DNA of 64,000 nt from an uncultured Fidelibacterota bacterium (lineage in GTDB: Bacteria > Fidelibacterota > Marinisomatia > Marinisomatales > Marinisomataceae), in contig CACGWZ010000001.1 of assembly GCA_902576865.1 (NCBI GenBank), positions 1 through 64,000 on the forward strand, given 5' to 3'. A program made the translations under genes and the position numbers. The notes under the pieces were generated by a model. It saw only the letters and a list, made by a program, of their open reading frames with translations, had not been told where the DNA came from and did not search any database. The first letter of the stretch is position 1. Every line of letters starts with the position of its first letter. Below, in pieces: positions 7,793 to 16,943 of this stretch.

Positions 7793-9649
7793 ATGGAAAA
7801 AAATTTAAACTATCTATTTCTAATCTTTATCATGCTTTCCTTACTCGCATGCGAATTTGGATCAGACTATTCAAAGGTTAATCAAAATCTTAATAATAAA
7901 AATGGTGCTGTATCTTCGACTTCCAGACAAGCATCTGAAGCAGGTATTGATATTATGAAAAAAGGTGGAAATGCTTTTGATGCAATTGTAGCCACCGGAT
8001 TTACTTTAGCTGTAACCTCTCCATCTAACGGTAATATTGGTGGTGGTGGATTTATGGTTGCAAGGACTTCAGATGGTGAAATAATCACTCTAGATTTTCG
8101 CGAGAAGGCTCCTACTCTTTCGTACGAAACAATGTTTCTAGACGCGGAAGGTAATTATAGTAGAAATCTAGCTTTACTTTCACATAAATCATCGGGTGTT
8201 CCTGGAACAGTTGATGGATTAATTAGAATTTTTAATGATTATGGCTCAGGAAATTTTACACTTGAAGAAATTTTATCATATGCAATTTACTACGCAGAAA
8301 ATGGTCATGCAATTAACAAAAGTTCTGCTTGGGGATTTGATTTTTATAAACATCTTTTCTTGGAAGATAAAGGATCTACTGAAATCTTTATTAAAGACTA
8401 CTCTTTAGAAATGAGACAATTGCAAGAAGATGTTCTAAATGGAACCATTCCAGAAGAAGAATACATTGAAAAAATGAGAGATTTGAAAGAATGGAATGAA
8501 GGAGATATTATTATTCAAAAGGACTTAGCAGAAACCCTAAAAAGAATTGCTTTATATGGTAAAGATGGATTTTATAAAGGTGAAACTGCTGACTTAATTG
8601 TTAATGAAATGAAAGCTAACAATGGTTTGATTTCGCATGATGATTTGAAGGAATATAATTCAGTTTATAGAGAGCCTATTATCGGAAATTATCGAGGGTA
8701 TACAGTAATATCTATGGGCCCACCAAGCTCTGGTGGTCCGTTAATCATTCAGATGTTAAATATGTTAGAAAATTTTGATGTTGCATCAATGACAAGAAAT
8801 TCTACAGAATTTGTTCATATGCTTACTGAAATTCAAAGGCTAGCTTATGCAGATAGAGCAATTCATTTAGGTGACCCAGATTTTTATCCAAGTCCAGTGC
8901 CAATGTTAATTTCTAAAGATTATGCTAAAAAGAGATTGGGATTAATATCTATGGATAGAGCCACTCCAAGCTCTGATATTGCTGCTGGAAGCTCAATTCC
9001 AGAGTCTATGGAGACAACACATTATTCCGTAATGGATAAGCTTGGTAATACAGTCGGTATAACCACTACAATAAATCTATCCTATGGAAATAAAAAAATA
9101 GTGGATGGTGCAGGTTTTCTTTTAAATAATGAAATGGATGATTTTGCTTCTTCACCTGGTATTGAAAATGCATTTGGATTAGTTGGATATGAAGCCAATG
9201 CAATCAAACCAGCAAAAAGACCTCTCAGTTCAATGTCTCCAACAATTGTTTTAACCCCAGATGGAGAACCATTAATGACTATAGGAGCTGCAGGAGGTGC
9301 AAGAATAATTACAACGGTTTTACAAGTTATAATTAGTGTAATAGATCATAATTTATCAGTTCAAGATGCTATTAATTTAGGTAGAACGCATTCACAGTGG
9401 ATTCCAGATGTCATTAGATATGAAGGAAAAAATAATATGAATACTGAGTTTAATCAGTTTTTACCATCTTTAAATGATAAGCAAATAAATGCACTAAAAA
9501 AACTTAACCATAAATTTGAAGATGGAAATGTAGAAAATGGAATTTATTATTTAGCAAGAGCGCATGGAATAATGTATAAAAATGGACAATTCTTTACAGG
9601 AGTTGATTGGAGAGGAAATGGAGAAATTGCAGATGGAATTACGTATTAA
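7793..9649 (+). CDS. ggt: Gamma-glutamyltransferase, lipoprotein form
   Basis: N-terminal-nucleophile hydrolase that removes or transfers gamma-glutamyl groups from glutathione and related peptides outside the cytoplasm. The N-terminus is a lipoprotein signal with lipobox LLAC (Cys 20), so the enzyme should be membrane-anchored and not freely soluble. The family opening (SSTSRQASEAGIDIMKKGGNAFDAIVA) and GNIGGGGFMV are present. The self-cleavage site and nucleophile Thr is in ETTHYSVMD (Thr near residue 408). Glutamate-binding blocks are NNEMDDF, PLSSMSPTIV and GAAGGARI. Its length of 618 aa is slightly above the usual 560-590. The last 17 bases overlap the start of the next lipoprotein gene. 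Confidence 0.94.
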   Translation: MEKNLNYLFLIFIMLSLLACEFGSDYSKVNQNLNNKNGAVSSTSRQASEAGIDIMKKGGNAFDAIVATGFTLAVTSPSNGNIGGGGFMVARTSDGEIITLDFREKAPTLSYETMFLDAEGNYSRNLALLSHKSSGVPGTVDGLIRIFNDYGSGNFTLEEILSYAIYYAENGHAINKSSAWGFDFYKHLFLEDKGSTEIFIKDYSLEMRQLQEDVLNGTIPEEEYIEKMRDLKEWNEGDIIIQKDLAETLKRIALYGKDGFYKGETADLIVNEMKANNGLISHDDLKEYNSVYREPIIGNYRGYTVISMGPPSSGGPLIIQMLNMLENFDVASMTRNSTEFVHMLTEIQRLAYADRAIHLGDPDFYPSPVPMLISKDYAKKRLGLISMDRATPSSDIAAGSSIPESMETTHYSVMDKLGNTVGITTTINLSYGNKKIVDGAGFLLNNEMDDFASSPGIENAFGLVGYEANAIKPAKRPLSSMSPTIVLTPDGEPLMTIGAAGGARIITTVLQVIISVIDHNLSVQDAINLGRTHSQWIPDVIRYEGKNNMNTEFNQFLPSLNDKQINALKKLNHKFEDGNVENGIYYLARAHGIMYKNGQFFTGVDWRGNGEIADGITY

Positions 9650-10592
9650 AATTATAATATTATTTTTAGTTTTATTTATTGGTTGCGGAGAGTCTGGAAG
9701 GGCTACACAGTCCGTTCTTCCAACACCAATTGTAACTTATACTCCTGGTGAAATCGTATCTGATATTGATAATCACATACAATATTATGTTGGCAATACT
9801 CCTATCATTGTAACTGTACCACATGATGGAGATATTATGCCAACTACTATCCCGGATAGAACTGGAGATATAACAAAAGCTGAAAATACTTTAGGAATTG
9901 CGGAGTATTTCTACAACACTTTTACAAGCAATGGTGCTAATGGATTATATCCTCATATAATTATAAATAACATAAGCAGGTCAAGATTAGATCCTGATGC
10001 AAGTATTGAAGTTGGTGCTCAAAATAATTATGCTGCAGCATATTTCAATCGCTATCATAATTATATTCAAGTTGCAATTGATTCTACTGAAGCAAATTTT
10101 GGAATTGGTGTTTTGGTTAATCTATCGGCTCATAAAGATGATAATAATGAATTAGTTGAGCTTGGTTATCTGTTGTCAAAAGATGATTTGAATAATCCTG
10201 ATTCATATATCGAAAATTTTGCTTCGCAATCCAGCTTAAGTGCTATTTCTAATGTTTCAGATGCACAATTTAGCGAATCAATTCGAGGATTTGATAGCAT
10301 TGGTAAAAGAATGATGGAATTAAATTGCTGCAAACCAATTTATTATACCTTTGATGTTACGCCAAGTCCATCATTTCCTAGTCCTCAAAGCGATGATTAT
10401 AATGCTGGTGGTTACACTGTCGAAAAATATGCTAACATAGGAACTTCAAATATTAGTACTGTTGAATTTTCTACTCCTTACAATGGACACAGAGATAGTC
10501 CGTATGGCTATATTGCTTTAGGAACAATGTTAGTTGAGTCAATCCTGCACTTTTATGAATTAAGTACTGGAATGTCATTGGGTATTAATTAA
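9633..10592 (+). CDS. N-formylglutamate amidohydrolase-like lipoprotein
   Basis: Lipoprotein of 319 aa; start chosen at MELRIKIIILFLVLFIGC, which gives a textbook lipobox (LFIGC). The body resembles the FGase fold: TPIIVTVPHDG (metal-site His), ITKAENTLGIAEYFY, NNISRSRLDPD followed by YFNRYHNYI, then LSAHKDDNNELVELGYLLS, and GHRDSPYGY near the end. The family acts on N-formyl-L-glutamate and related N-acyl acids; family members are normally cytoplasmic, so an exported lipoprotein version is unusual. The normal SRxxxDLNR block is altered here to SRSRLDPDAS, so the substrate cannot be assumed. The 17-base overlap with ggt suggests a joint role in using gamma-glutamyl or acyl-glutamate compounds. 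Confidence 0.6.
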   Translation: MELRIKIIILFLVLFIGCGESGRATQSVLPTPIVTYTPGEIVSDIDNHIQYYVGNTPIIVTVPHDGDIMPTTIPDRTGDITKAENTLGIAEYFYNTFTSNGANGLYPHIIINNISRSRLDPDASIEVGAQNNYAAAYFNRYHNYIQVAIDSTEANFGIGVLVNLSAHKDDNNELVELGYLLSKDDLNNPDSYIENFASQSSLSAISNVSDAQFSESIRGFDSIGKRMMELNCCKPIYYTFDVTPSPSFPSPQSDDYNAGGYTVEKYANIGTSNISTVEFSTPYNGHRDSPYGYIALGTMLVESILHFYELSTGMSLGIN

Positions 10593-10597
10593 GGATT

Positions 10598-11701
10598 TTA
10601 ATTAGAATTTCTTAAGGCTGTAGCCTTGTTTAGATATTCTTGTGCATCTTCAAGACGACCTTCACCAAAATAAGTTCTATAAACACCATAGTAATATTGA
10701 GGATCATTTGGATTTTTATCAATTAATTCCATATAATAATTTCTCGATTTTCTCCATCTTTCTGCTTGCTCAAGAGCTTTGGCTAGTCCCAATAATGCCT
10801 CAACATCATCAGGTGCCAAAAAGTATGCTTCTTCAAAATTATATTCTGCTTCTTCAAAGTCATCCATTTTTAAATAGACTAACCCTCTGTTAAAGAATAA
10901 ATCTACAAGCTCATTATCATCATCTGTTTTTTCGATAGCCAAATCAAGATTCTTTAAAGCTGAATCAAAATTATCTTGGGCTAAATACAAAGCACCTAAA
11001 CTTTTTAATGCTGTAGGTTCATTTGGATCCATTGCAAGCGCTTGCTCATAGTATTCTAAGCCTTTATCAAATTCTCCTAATCTAACAACACTTTGTCCAG
11101 CACTGACTAGTAATGCAATTTTAGTATCTTCAGGAATATCTTCAAGTGCTAACCCCATATCAAGATACTTGATTGTGTTTTCTTTATCTCCTTTTACTGA
11201 AGAATAAAGTGCTGCCAGCGCATATGATCCGGGCTGAGAAGGGTCTAACTCTCTAGCGTCCAATGAAGTTTGAATAGCCTGATCTATTAAAGCAGTCCTT
11301 TGCTCTGCACTAGTGGCTCTATTAAGAAGTGCTAAGAATCCTGAAGCCTTATAATAAATTAAATTGTAGCTTTTTGTAACAGATGCAGTAACTGCTTGTT
11401 CAACAGTAATTTTTCTATCATTTCTAGTTGGACGAATTTTTAAATTACTTGGAGCTGTTCTAGCAATATCCATGTATTTCTTAACCGAAGCCCAATCTTG
11501 TTGTCTTGGATAAATTTTGTCACCTAAATGAAAGGCGGCTTCCCATTTATCTTTAGGATGATTTAATGCTTCAAGTAAATATTTTTCTGCTTCTCCCCAT
11601 TCTTTATCTTTAATCCTAATTTTTGCAGATTCTAGTGCTTGTCCAGCAAATAAGGTTGTAATTAAAACTGCTATAGCGATAAAATTTTTAAAATAATTCA
11701 T
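10598..11701 (-). CDS. Exported tetratricopeptide-repeat protein
   Basis: Protein of 367 aa with an N-terminal signal peptide (MNYFKNFIAIAVLITTLFAG) followed by TPR motifs for most of its length. The clearest consecutive repeats span about residues 190-350 (for example GEFDKGLEYYEQALAMDPNEP, then DNFDSALKNLDLAIEKTDD and DDFEEAEYNFEEAYFLAPDD). TPR arrays are protein-interaction scaffolds; the partner is unknown. A good ribosome site (AAGGAGA) precedes the start. It lies downstream of the PfkB kinase gene on the same strand with a 54-base gap and converges on the FGase-like gene 5 bases away. It resembles periplasmic TPR proteins common in the Bacteroidetes/Marinimicrobia group. Confidence 0.75.
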   Translation of the reverse strand: MNYFKNFIAIAVLITTLFAGQALESAKIRIKDKEWGEAEKYLLEALNHPKDKWEAAFHLGDKIYPRQQDWASVKKYMDIARTAPSNLKIRPTRNDRKITVEQAVTASVTKSYNLIYYKASGFLALLNRATSAEQRTALIDQAIQTSLDARELDPSQPGSYALAALYSSVKGDKENTIKYLDMGLALEDIPEDTKIALLVSAGQSVVRLGEFDKGLEYYEQALAMDPNEPTALKSLGALYLAQDNFDSALKNLDLAIEKTDDDNELVDLFFNRGLVYLKMDDFEEAEYNFEEAYFLAPDDVEALLGLAKALEQAERWRKSRNYYMELIDKNPNDPQYYYGVYRTYFGEGRLEDAQEYLNKATALRNSN

Positions 11702-11755
11702 ACTAATAGTTCTCCTTATGTTTGAATAGCAAGTTAGGGTTAATATAATGAGTTT

Positions 11756-12661
11756 TCAAGAAGTATGGTTGACATCCATCCATTCAAGGCGCCTTTTAAA
11801 TTCTGTATCATTTATTTTCAAAAGACCATCCATTCCTATGCCTTCAATACAAAAAGATGCTGTTACTGCACCGACTTTCATTGATTCGAATATGTTTTTT
11901 CCATTCATTTTACCCATAAGAACCCCACCTATGTATGCATCTCCAGCACCAGTGGTGTCAATAACTTTGTCTACAGGGAATGCTTTAATTGAAAAACTAT
12001 TTTGAGGATCAAAAAAATGAGATCCATTTTTTCCATCTTTTATAATTAAACTTTTTGGACCAAGATCTAAAATGAATTTAGCCATTCTGCTCAAAATTTC
12101 TCCATCCATGCCTGATATCGCACGTGCTTCATTAAAATTTATACAAAATAAGTCAACTCGCTTTACTAGCTCTTTAAGTTCTTTATTTGCAATGTCTATG
12201 TAGAGTTTAAAGGTATCTAATAATGTAAATGGATTATTCTGCATTTGATTTAAAAGCTCAGTTTGTAATCGTGGCGCAGTATTTCCTAATAGTAGATAGG
12301 GACAATTTTTTGAATCTTTAGATAATTCAGGTAAATAAGATTCAGAAACTCCAGGATCAACATACAAAGTTTCTCTTGATGAAAAATCATCTTTATAATC
12401 TCCTCCCCAACAAAAAGTATTTCCATCTAATTTTGTTAATGAATTTGTTGATATAGAATGCTCAGAAAGTAAATTAAAGTGTTTTTGTTGGAAATCGTTT
12501 CCCACAACTCCAACTAACTCACAGGTATTTTTTTTATTAGCAAGAAGGGCATACGCAGCAGATCCCCCGAGCACGTTCGAAAATGAGCCGTATTTATTTA
12601 CAATTTTATCGATACTAATTGATCCAAATACGACTGCTTTATGTGATTGATTTGAAGTCAT
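11756..12661 (-). CDS. PfkB-family carbohydrate/nucleoside kinase
   Basis: Ribokinase-fold sugar kinase of 301 aa. The start at MTSNQSHKAVVFGSISIDKI is preferred because the longer frame upstream is a Phe/His-rich stretch that would cross the divergent mnmA start. The N-terminal NVLGGSAAYALL is the substrate-binding region and the C-terminal DTTGAGDAYIGGVL is PfkB signature 2, containing the catalytic Asp and anion-hole glycines. CINFNEARAISG is the middle motif. The substrate (sugar or adenosine-like nucleoside) cannot be read from the sequence. It diverges from mnmA with only 27 bases between starts, so the promoters overlap. Confidence 0.85.
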   Translation of the reverse strand: MTSNQSHKAVVFGSISIDKIVNKYGSFSNVLGGSAAYALLANKKNTCELVGVVGNDFQQKHFNLLSEHSISTNSLTKLDGNTFCWGGDYKDDFSSRETLYVDPGVSESYLPELSKDSKNCPYLLLGNTAPRLQTELLNQMQNNPFTLLDTFKLYIDIANKELKELVKRVDLFCINFNEARAISGMDGEILSRMAKFILDLGPKSLIIKDGKNGSHFFDPQNSFSIKAFPVDKVIDTTGAGDAYIGGVLMGKMNGKNIFESMKVGAVTASFCIEGIGMDGLLKINDTEFKRRLEWMDVNHTS

Positions 12662-12688
12662 AATTTTTTTTATTAAGATAGTTATGTA

Positions 12689-13807
12689 ATGAAAATGAAA
12701 AAAGAAAAAATAGTTCTGGGTATGAGCGGTGGTGTTGATAGCTCTGTAGCAGCAGTTTTGCTTAAGAATAAAGGTTTTGAGGTGCATGGTGTTTTTATGA
12801 AAAATTGGGATGATAAAAATGCCATTTGTAGCGCAGAGGATGATTATGCAGACGCTTCAAGTGTGTGTAATCAACTAAATATTCCTTTAAAAAAAATAAA
12901 TTATACAAAAGAATATAAAGAACGTGTTTTTGCTCAGTTTTTAGATGACCATAAAAATGGGTTTACACCTAATCCTGATGTTTTATGCAACAAAGAAATA
13001 AAATTTGATGTTTTTCAGCAATATGCAAGAGAAATAGGAGCTATGAAAATTGCTTCAGGTCATTATGCAAAAATAGTTTGCGAAGATGATAAATTTTTTA
13101 TTGGGAAAGCTAGTGACAGATCCAAAGATCAATCCTATTTCCTATACCAGTTAAAGAGTTCATTGTTGATGAATATTGAATTTCCACTTGGAGAATTATT
13201 AAAAAAAGATGTTAGAAAAATTGCTGAAGAAAATAGCCTAGTTAATGCTTCTAAGAAGGATAGTACGGGTATATGCTTTATTGGCGATAGAAAGTATAAT
13301 GATTTTGTTGGTCAATTTTTAAAAGAAAAAAAAGGAAAAATTATTACTGTAGATGGTGAAATTATCGGAGAACATAATGGGCATATGTATTTTACTGTTG
13401 GGCAAAGAAAAGGTTTAGGAATTGGAGCAAGAAACTCAGCCAATGATAAACCGTGGTATGTCGTAAATAAAGATATTACTAAAAACGTTGTATATATTGC
13501 TCAAGGACATGATCATCCTGCTTTATTTTCTGATAAATTATTCGCCGATAAAATGCATTGGAATCTAAAAATTTCTCAATCACTTCCTTTGAAATGTAAA
13601 GCTAAAGTAAGATATAGGGATGTTGATTATTCATGTCAAATATTATCATCTAATGATGATGAATGTTATATTAAATTTAACCATGCAATCAAAGCAATAA
13701 CTACCGGCCAGTCAATTGTTTTGTATGATGAACATGGTATTTGTATTGGTGGTGGTATAATAAGAAAAAGAAACATACCTTATTTAGGTGAGGAAATAAA
13801 TGAATAA
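12689..13807 (+). CDS. mnmA: tRNA-specific 2-thiouridylase MnmA
   Basis: Adds sulfur to U34 of the wobble position in tRNA-Lys, Glu and Gln. The PP-loop SGGVDSS is at residues 13-19. The catalytic cysteines are Cys100 (DVLCNKEIKF) and Cys196 (STGICFIGDRKY), both in their usual contexts. The C-terminal beta-barrel includes YFTVGQRKGLGIG. Length (372 aa) is normal. A second in-frame ATG two codons later is an equally possible start. The gene leads the mnmA-glmU-LytR_C-rsfS-argS-gdpD chain, overlapping the next gene by 8 bases. Its substrate tRNA-Lys(UUU) is encoded about 5 kb downstream. Confidence 0.97.
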   Translation: MKMKKEKIVLGMSGGVDSSVAAVLLKNKGFEVHGVFMKNWDDKNAICSAEDDYADASSVCNQLNIPLKKINYTKEYKERVFAQFLDDHKNGFTPNPDVLCNKEIKFDVFQQYAREIGAMKIASGHYAKIVCEDDKFFIGKASDRSKDQSYFLYQLKSSLLMNIEFPLGELLKKDVRKIAEENSLVNASKKDSTGICFIGDRKYNDFVGQFLKEKKGKIITVDGEIIGEHNGHMYFTVGQRKGLGIGARNSANDKPWYVVNKDITKNVVYIAQGHDHPALFSDKLFADKMHWNLKISQSLPLKCKAKVRYRDVDYSCQILSSNDDECYIKFNHAIKAITTGQSIVLYDEHGICIGGGIIRKRNIPYLGEEINE

Positions 13808-14525
13808 TGAACTAAGAGTTATTATTTTAGCTGCAGGAAAAGGCACCCGTATGAATTCTGCCCTACCAAAGGTATTACACAAATTAAATGGTAAGGCTCT
13901 TGTAGATTTTGTACTTGACGAAAGTGAACTTCTAAACCCTTTAGAAACAATACTAGTAGTAGGATTTAAAAAAGAGCAAGTTATATCACATACTGAAAAT
14001 AGGATTAATCTTAAATATGCAACTCAAATTCAACAACTTGGTACAGGACATGCCGTTTTGCAAGCTGAAGAATTATTAAAAAATAAAAAAGGGCATATTA
14101 TAATTTTATATGGTGATGTTCCAAACATTAAAGCATCAACGCTTAGACCTGTAATTGATGACCATATCTTAAACAATCGTGATCTAACTCTAATTACTGC
14201 AGAAATTGATAATCCTAGTGGCTACGGTAGAATCATAAGAGACGAAAATGGTAACCTATTAAAAATAGTTGAAGAAAAAGATTGTAATGATGATGAGAAA
14301 AAAATTAAAGAGTGGAATCCTGGTATATATATTTTCAAAATTCCAAATGTGTTTGAAGTTTTAAATAACATTAAATCAAATAATGCTTCTAAAGAATATT
14401 ATTTAACTGACGCAATTGAATTAGCCCAACAATCTAATATGCAAATAAACGCTATTAAAATTGCAAATTCCAATGAAGTAATAGGTGTCAACACAGCTGA
14501 TCAACTAGAAGAGCTTGAATCTTGA
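13800..14525 (+). CDS. GlmU-like UDP-GlcNAc pyrophosphorylase domain, single-domain protein
   Basis: Nucleotidyltransferase of 241 aa matching the uridylyltransferase half of GlmU: ILAAGKGTRMNSALPKVLHKL (nucleotide loop and Lys), TQIQQLGTGHAVLQAEE (uracil contact) and ILYGDVPNI (Asp metal ligand), then EEKDCNDDEKKIKEWNPGIY. It ends after the Rossmann domain. The left-handed beta-helix acetyltransferase half of bifunctional GlmU is absent, and no stop or frameshift relic follows, because LytR_C starts at once with an ATGA overlap. Either acetylation is done by another protein or the enzyme uses another sugar-1-phosphate. Confidence 0.85.
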   Translation: MNNELRVIILAAGKGTRMNSALPKVLHKLNGKALVDFVLDESELLNPLETILVVGFKKEQVISHTENRINLKYATQIQQLGTGHAVLQAEELLKNKKGHIIILYGDVPNIKASTLRPVIDDHILNNRDLTLITAEIDNPSGYGRIIRDENGNLLKIVEEKDCNDDEKKIKEWNPGIYIFKIPNVFEVLNNIKSNNASKEYYLTDAIELAQQSNMQINAIKIANSNEVIGVNTADQLEELES

Positions 14526-14998
14526 ACTACTTCTTAAATATAGTCATAAGTTGTTTAATCTTGATTATTTTAGCGTTTGCCTGGTCATTTAATACATATC
14601 TTATGCAAGAATCTCCAACTAAAGATTTATCTCGCACAAATACATCAGAATTAACGAATAAAATTAAATTATTTGAAAATTATTCATCACAAACTTTAAA
14701 AGTGGCCGTATTGAATGGTTGTGGTGTAAGTGGTATTGGTAATTCATATGGAAATATCTTAACAAATAGATATGGACTACAAGTAACTAGAATTGAAAAT
14801 GCAGATAACTTTAATTACGAATTCACCACTATTAATATTTTGAGTAAGGATAACCCAAATATTGATAATTTGCTTACTATTTTGGGAACAAATATAAATG
14901 CTGGTAATATTGAGTTTGACGCAACATTAAATCCGGATGAAGATATTCAAATAATTATTGGTAAAGACTATCAAGAGTTTCTAAACTTGAATCAATGA
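14522..14998 (+). CDS. LytR_C-domain membrane-anchored protein
   Basis: Protein of 158 aa with one N-terminal membrane helix (about 7-27), a short polar linker and a LytR cell-envelope C-terminal domain: LKVAVLNGCGVSGIGNSYG, then VTRIENADNFNYEFTTI, closing with DIQIIIGKDYQEF. LytR_C domains accompany cell-wall polymer ligases, but here no LytR-CpsA-Psr catalytic domain is attached. The position directly after a UDP-sugar pyrophosphorylase suggests an envelope role; the precise function is unknown. It overlaps both neighbours by 4 bases (ATGA). Confidence 0.75.
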   Translation: MNYFLNIVISCLILIILAFAWSFNTYLMQESPTKDLSRTNTSELTNKIKLFENYSSQTLKVAVLNGCGVSGIGNSYGNILTNRYGLQVTRIENADNFNYEFTTINILSKDNPNIDNLLTILGTNINAGNIEFDATLNPDEDIQIIIGKDYQEFLNLNQ

Positions 14999-15324
14999 GC
15001 TCAAAACCATTACTAAAAAAAATTGTTTCTTTAGCGGACGACAAAAAAGCTGAAAATATTGTTGCGCTAGATGTTTCAAAGATCACCTCTCTTTCAGAAT
15101 ATTTTGTTGTATGCTCAGCTTCAAATCTTATTCAAGTCAAAGCTATTGCGGATAACATAAAGGAAAATATTTCTGAAAATCCCTGGAAAACAGAAGGCTA
15201 TGAAAATGGTACATGGATTATATTAGATTATGTTGATATAGTAGTACATGTCTTTTTTGAAGAAATGAGATCGTACTATGATTTAGAAAGAATTTGGTTT
15301 GATGCAAAGGTTGTTAAAGTATGA
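14995..15324 (+). CDS. rsfS: Ribosome silencing factor RsfS
   Basis: Small protein (109 aa) of the Iojap/RsfS family that binds ribosomal protein uL14 and blocks joining of the 30S and 50S subunits in starved cells. The diagnostic blocks are KAENIVALDVSKITSLSEYFVVCSAS, then WKTEGYENGTWIILDYVDIVVHVF and YYDLERIWFDA. The length is that of the bare domain. It is held in an overlapping gene chain between the LytR_C gene and argS, 4 bases shared with each. Confidence 0.95.
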   Translation: MSSKPLLKKIVSLADDKKAENIVALDVSKITSLSEYFVVCSASNLIQVKAIADNIKENISENPWKTEGYENGTWIILDYVDIVVHVFFEEMRSYYDLERIWFDAKVVKV

Positions 15325-16943
15325 AGCTAAATAAACTTATGAATGATTTTTTGCAAGACTATCTTGACCAAAATAAAGTTGAGTTTTCTGATTGGAGTAT
15401 AAATGTTAATAATCAAGAAGGATTTGGAGACTATTCGTCCAATATTGCACTCAAGCTTGCAAAGATATTGAAAAAGGCACCGATAGAAATTGCAAAAAGC
15501 ATTGCTAATCATCCCAACATATCAGAAAATGTTTTCACCTTAAGTTCCTCTCAACCTGGCTTCGTTAACTTTCATATTTCTAATGATTACTATCTTAAAA
15601 TTTTAAAGCAAATTATTAGTGAATCAGAAAATTTTGGTAAAAAGAAAAAATTAAATCAATCAGCCAATGTAGAATTTGTAAGCAGCAACCCTACTGGACC
15701 CCTTACTGTTGGTCATGGAAGACAAGCAATTCTTGGTGACATGGTTTCTAATATATTAACCTGGAATGGATATGATGTTACAAGAGAATACTACTATAAT
15801 GATGCTGGAAAACAAATGAGAGTACTTGCGGAATCTTGCTACGCTAAATATGCGCAGCAGACTGGTAAAAAAGTAGAGATGCCTGAGAATGGATATGTTG
15901 GGACATATTTAGATGAAATTGCTGAAAAAATTATTAACAAGTATGGAAAGGATTTAGAATCTGATAATCCAATTTTTAGAGATTTTACAGAAAAAGAAAT
16001 CTTTGCAAACATTAAAAATACACTAGATAGTCTTGGTATTAAATTTGATATTTTTACTAAAGAAGGAACTTTTTATAAAAACGGCGCAATTGAAGAGGTT
16101 CTCAAAATATTAAAAGAAAAAAATCTTTCTTATGAAAAAGATGGGGCAGTATGGTTTAAAACATCTAGCCTAAACAAAGAAGAGGATAAAGTGTTGGTAA
16201 AGAGCTCAGGAGAACCAACATACAGATTGCCTGATATAGCATATCATGCAGATAAAGTTGATAGGGGTTTCGATCTAATTGTAGATATTTTCGGTGCTGA
16301 CCACATTGATACATATCCAGATGTAATTTTAGGTTTAAAATGCTTGGATAAAAAAACTGACCATATAAAAGTAGTTATTCATCAATTTGTAACAATTAAA
16401 AAAAGTGGAGAAATTGTAAAAATGTCCACAAGAAAAGCTAACTTTATAACTCTTGATGAACTTAAAGATGAACTTAGCTCAGATATTATAAGATATTTTT
16501 TTATTATGAGAGGCGCAAACAGTCACCTAGATTTTGATTTAGATCTTGCAAAAGACGAATCTGAAAAAAATCCTGTTTATTATCTACAATACGCTAACGC
16601 AAGAATTTCAAATCTATTAAAAAGATATGATAAAGAAATTCCCTTAGATAGTAAAATCGATTACTCGCAATTGAAGGAAAAAGATGAAATTGCTTTAGCA
16701 AAGTTATTATCAGAATTCCCTAGTAAAATGGAACATGTTTTACATTCGCTAGAGCCAAGAAAAATTGCAACTTATTTGGAAGAAGTCGCTGCAGCATATC
16801 ACAAGTTTTATGGTAACCATAAAGTGATTAATCCACAAAATACTGGTTTATCTTCAGCCAGGAAAAAATTATGTGAAGCAACAAAAATCATATTAACAAA
16901 TGGATTATCAATTCTTGGGATAAGTGCACCTGAAAGAATGTGA
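15321..16943 (+). CDS. argS: Arginine--tRNA ligase
   Basis: Class I synthetase of 540 aa. The N-terminal additional domain (about 1-110) recognises the tRNA D-loop. The HIGH-type site is in SSNPTGPLTVGHGRQ, and VKMSTRKANFITLDEL is the KMSK-like loop, followed by the DALR anticodon-binding domain (from about 425, YLQYANARISNLLKRY). It ends with the conserved C-terminus LSILGISAPERM. It overlaps rsfS by 4 bases and is followed without a gap by the GDPD gene. Confidence 0.97.
   Translation: MKLNKLMNDFLQDYLDQNKVEFSDWSINVNNQEGFGDYSSNIALKLAKILKKAPIEIAKSIANHPNISENVFTLSSSQPGFVNFHISNDYYLKILKQIISESENFGKKKKLNQSANVEFVSSNPTGPLTVGHGRQAILGDMVSNILTWNGYDVTREYYYNDAGKQMRVLAESCYAKYAQQTGKKVEMPENGYVGTYLDEIAEKIINKYGKDLESDNPIFRDFTEKEIFANIKNTLDSLGIKFDIFTKEGTFYKNGAIEEVLKILKEKNLSYEKDGAVWFKTSSLNKEEDKVLVKSSGEPTYRLPDIAYHADKVDRGFDLIVDIFGADHIDTYPDVILGLKCLDKKTDHIKVVIHQFVTIKKSGEIVKMSTRKANFITLDELKDELSSDIIRYFFIMRGANSHLDFDLDLAKDESEKNPVYYLQYANARISNLLKRYDKEIPLDSKIDYSQLKEKDEIALAKLLSEFPSKMEHVLHSLEPRKIATYLEEVAAAYHKFYGNHKVINPQNTGLSSARKKLCEATKIILTNGLSILGISAPERM

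Noticed and set aside
12662-12787. Longer N-terminus for the PfkB kinase (42 extra codons)
   Set aside because: The added residues are Phe/His-rich, overlap the divergent mnmA start, and family homologues begin near the MTSNQ start.
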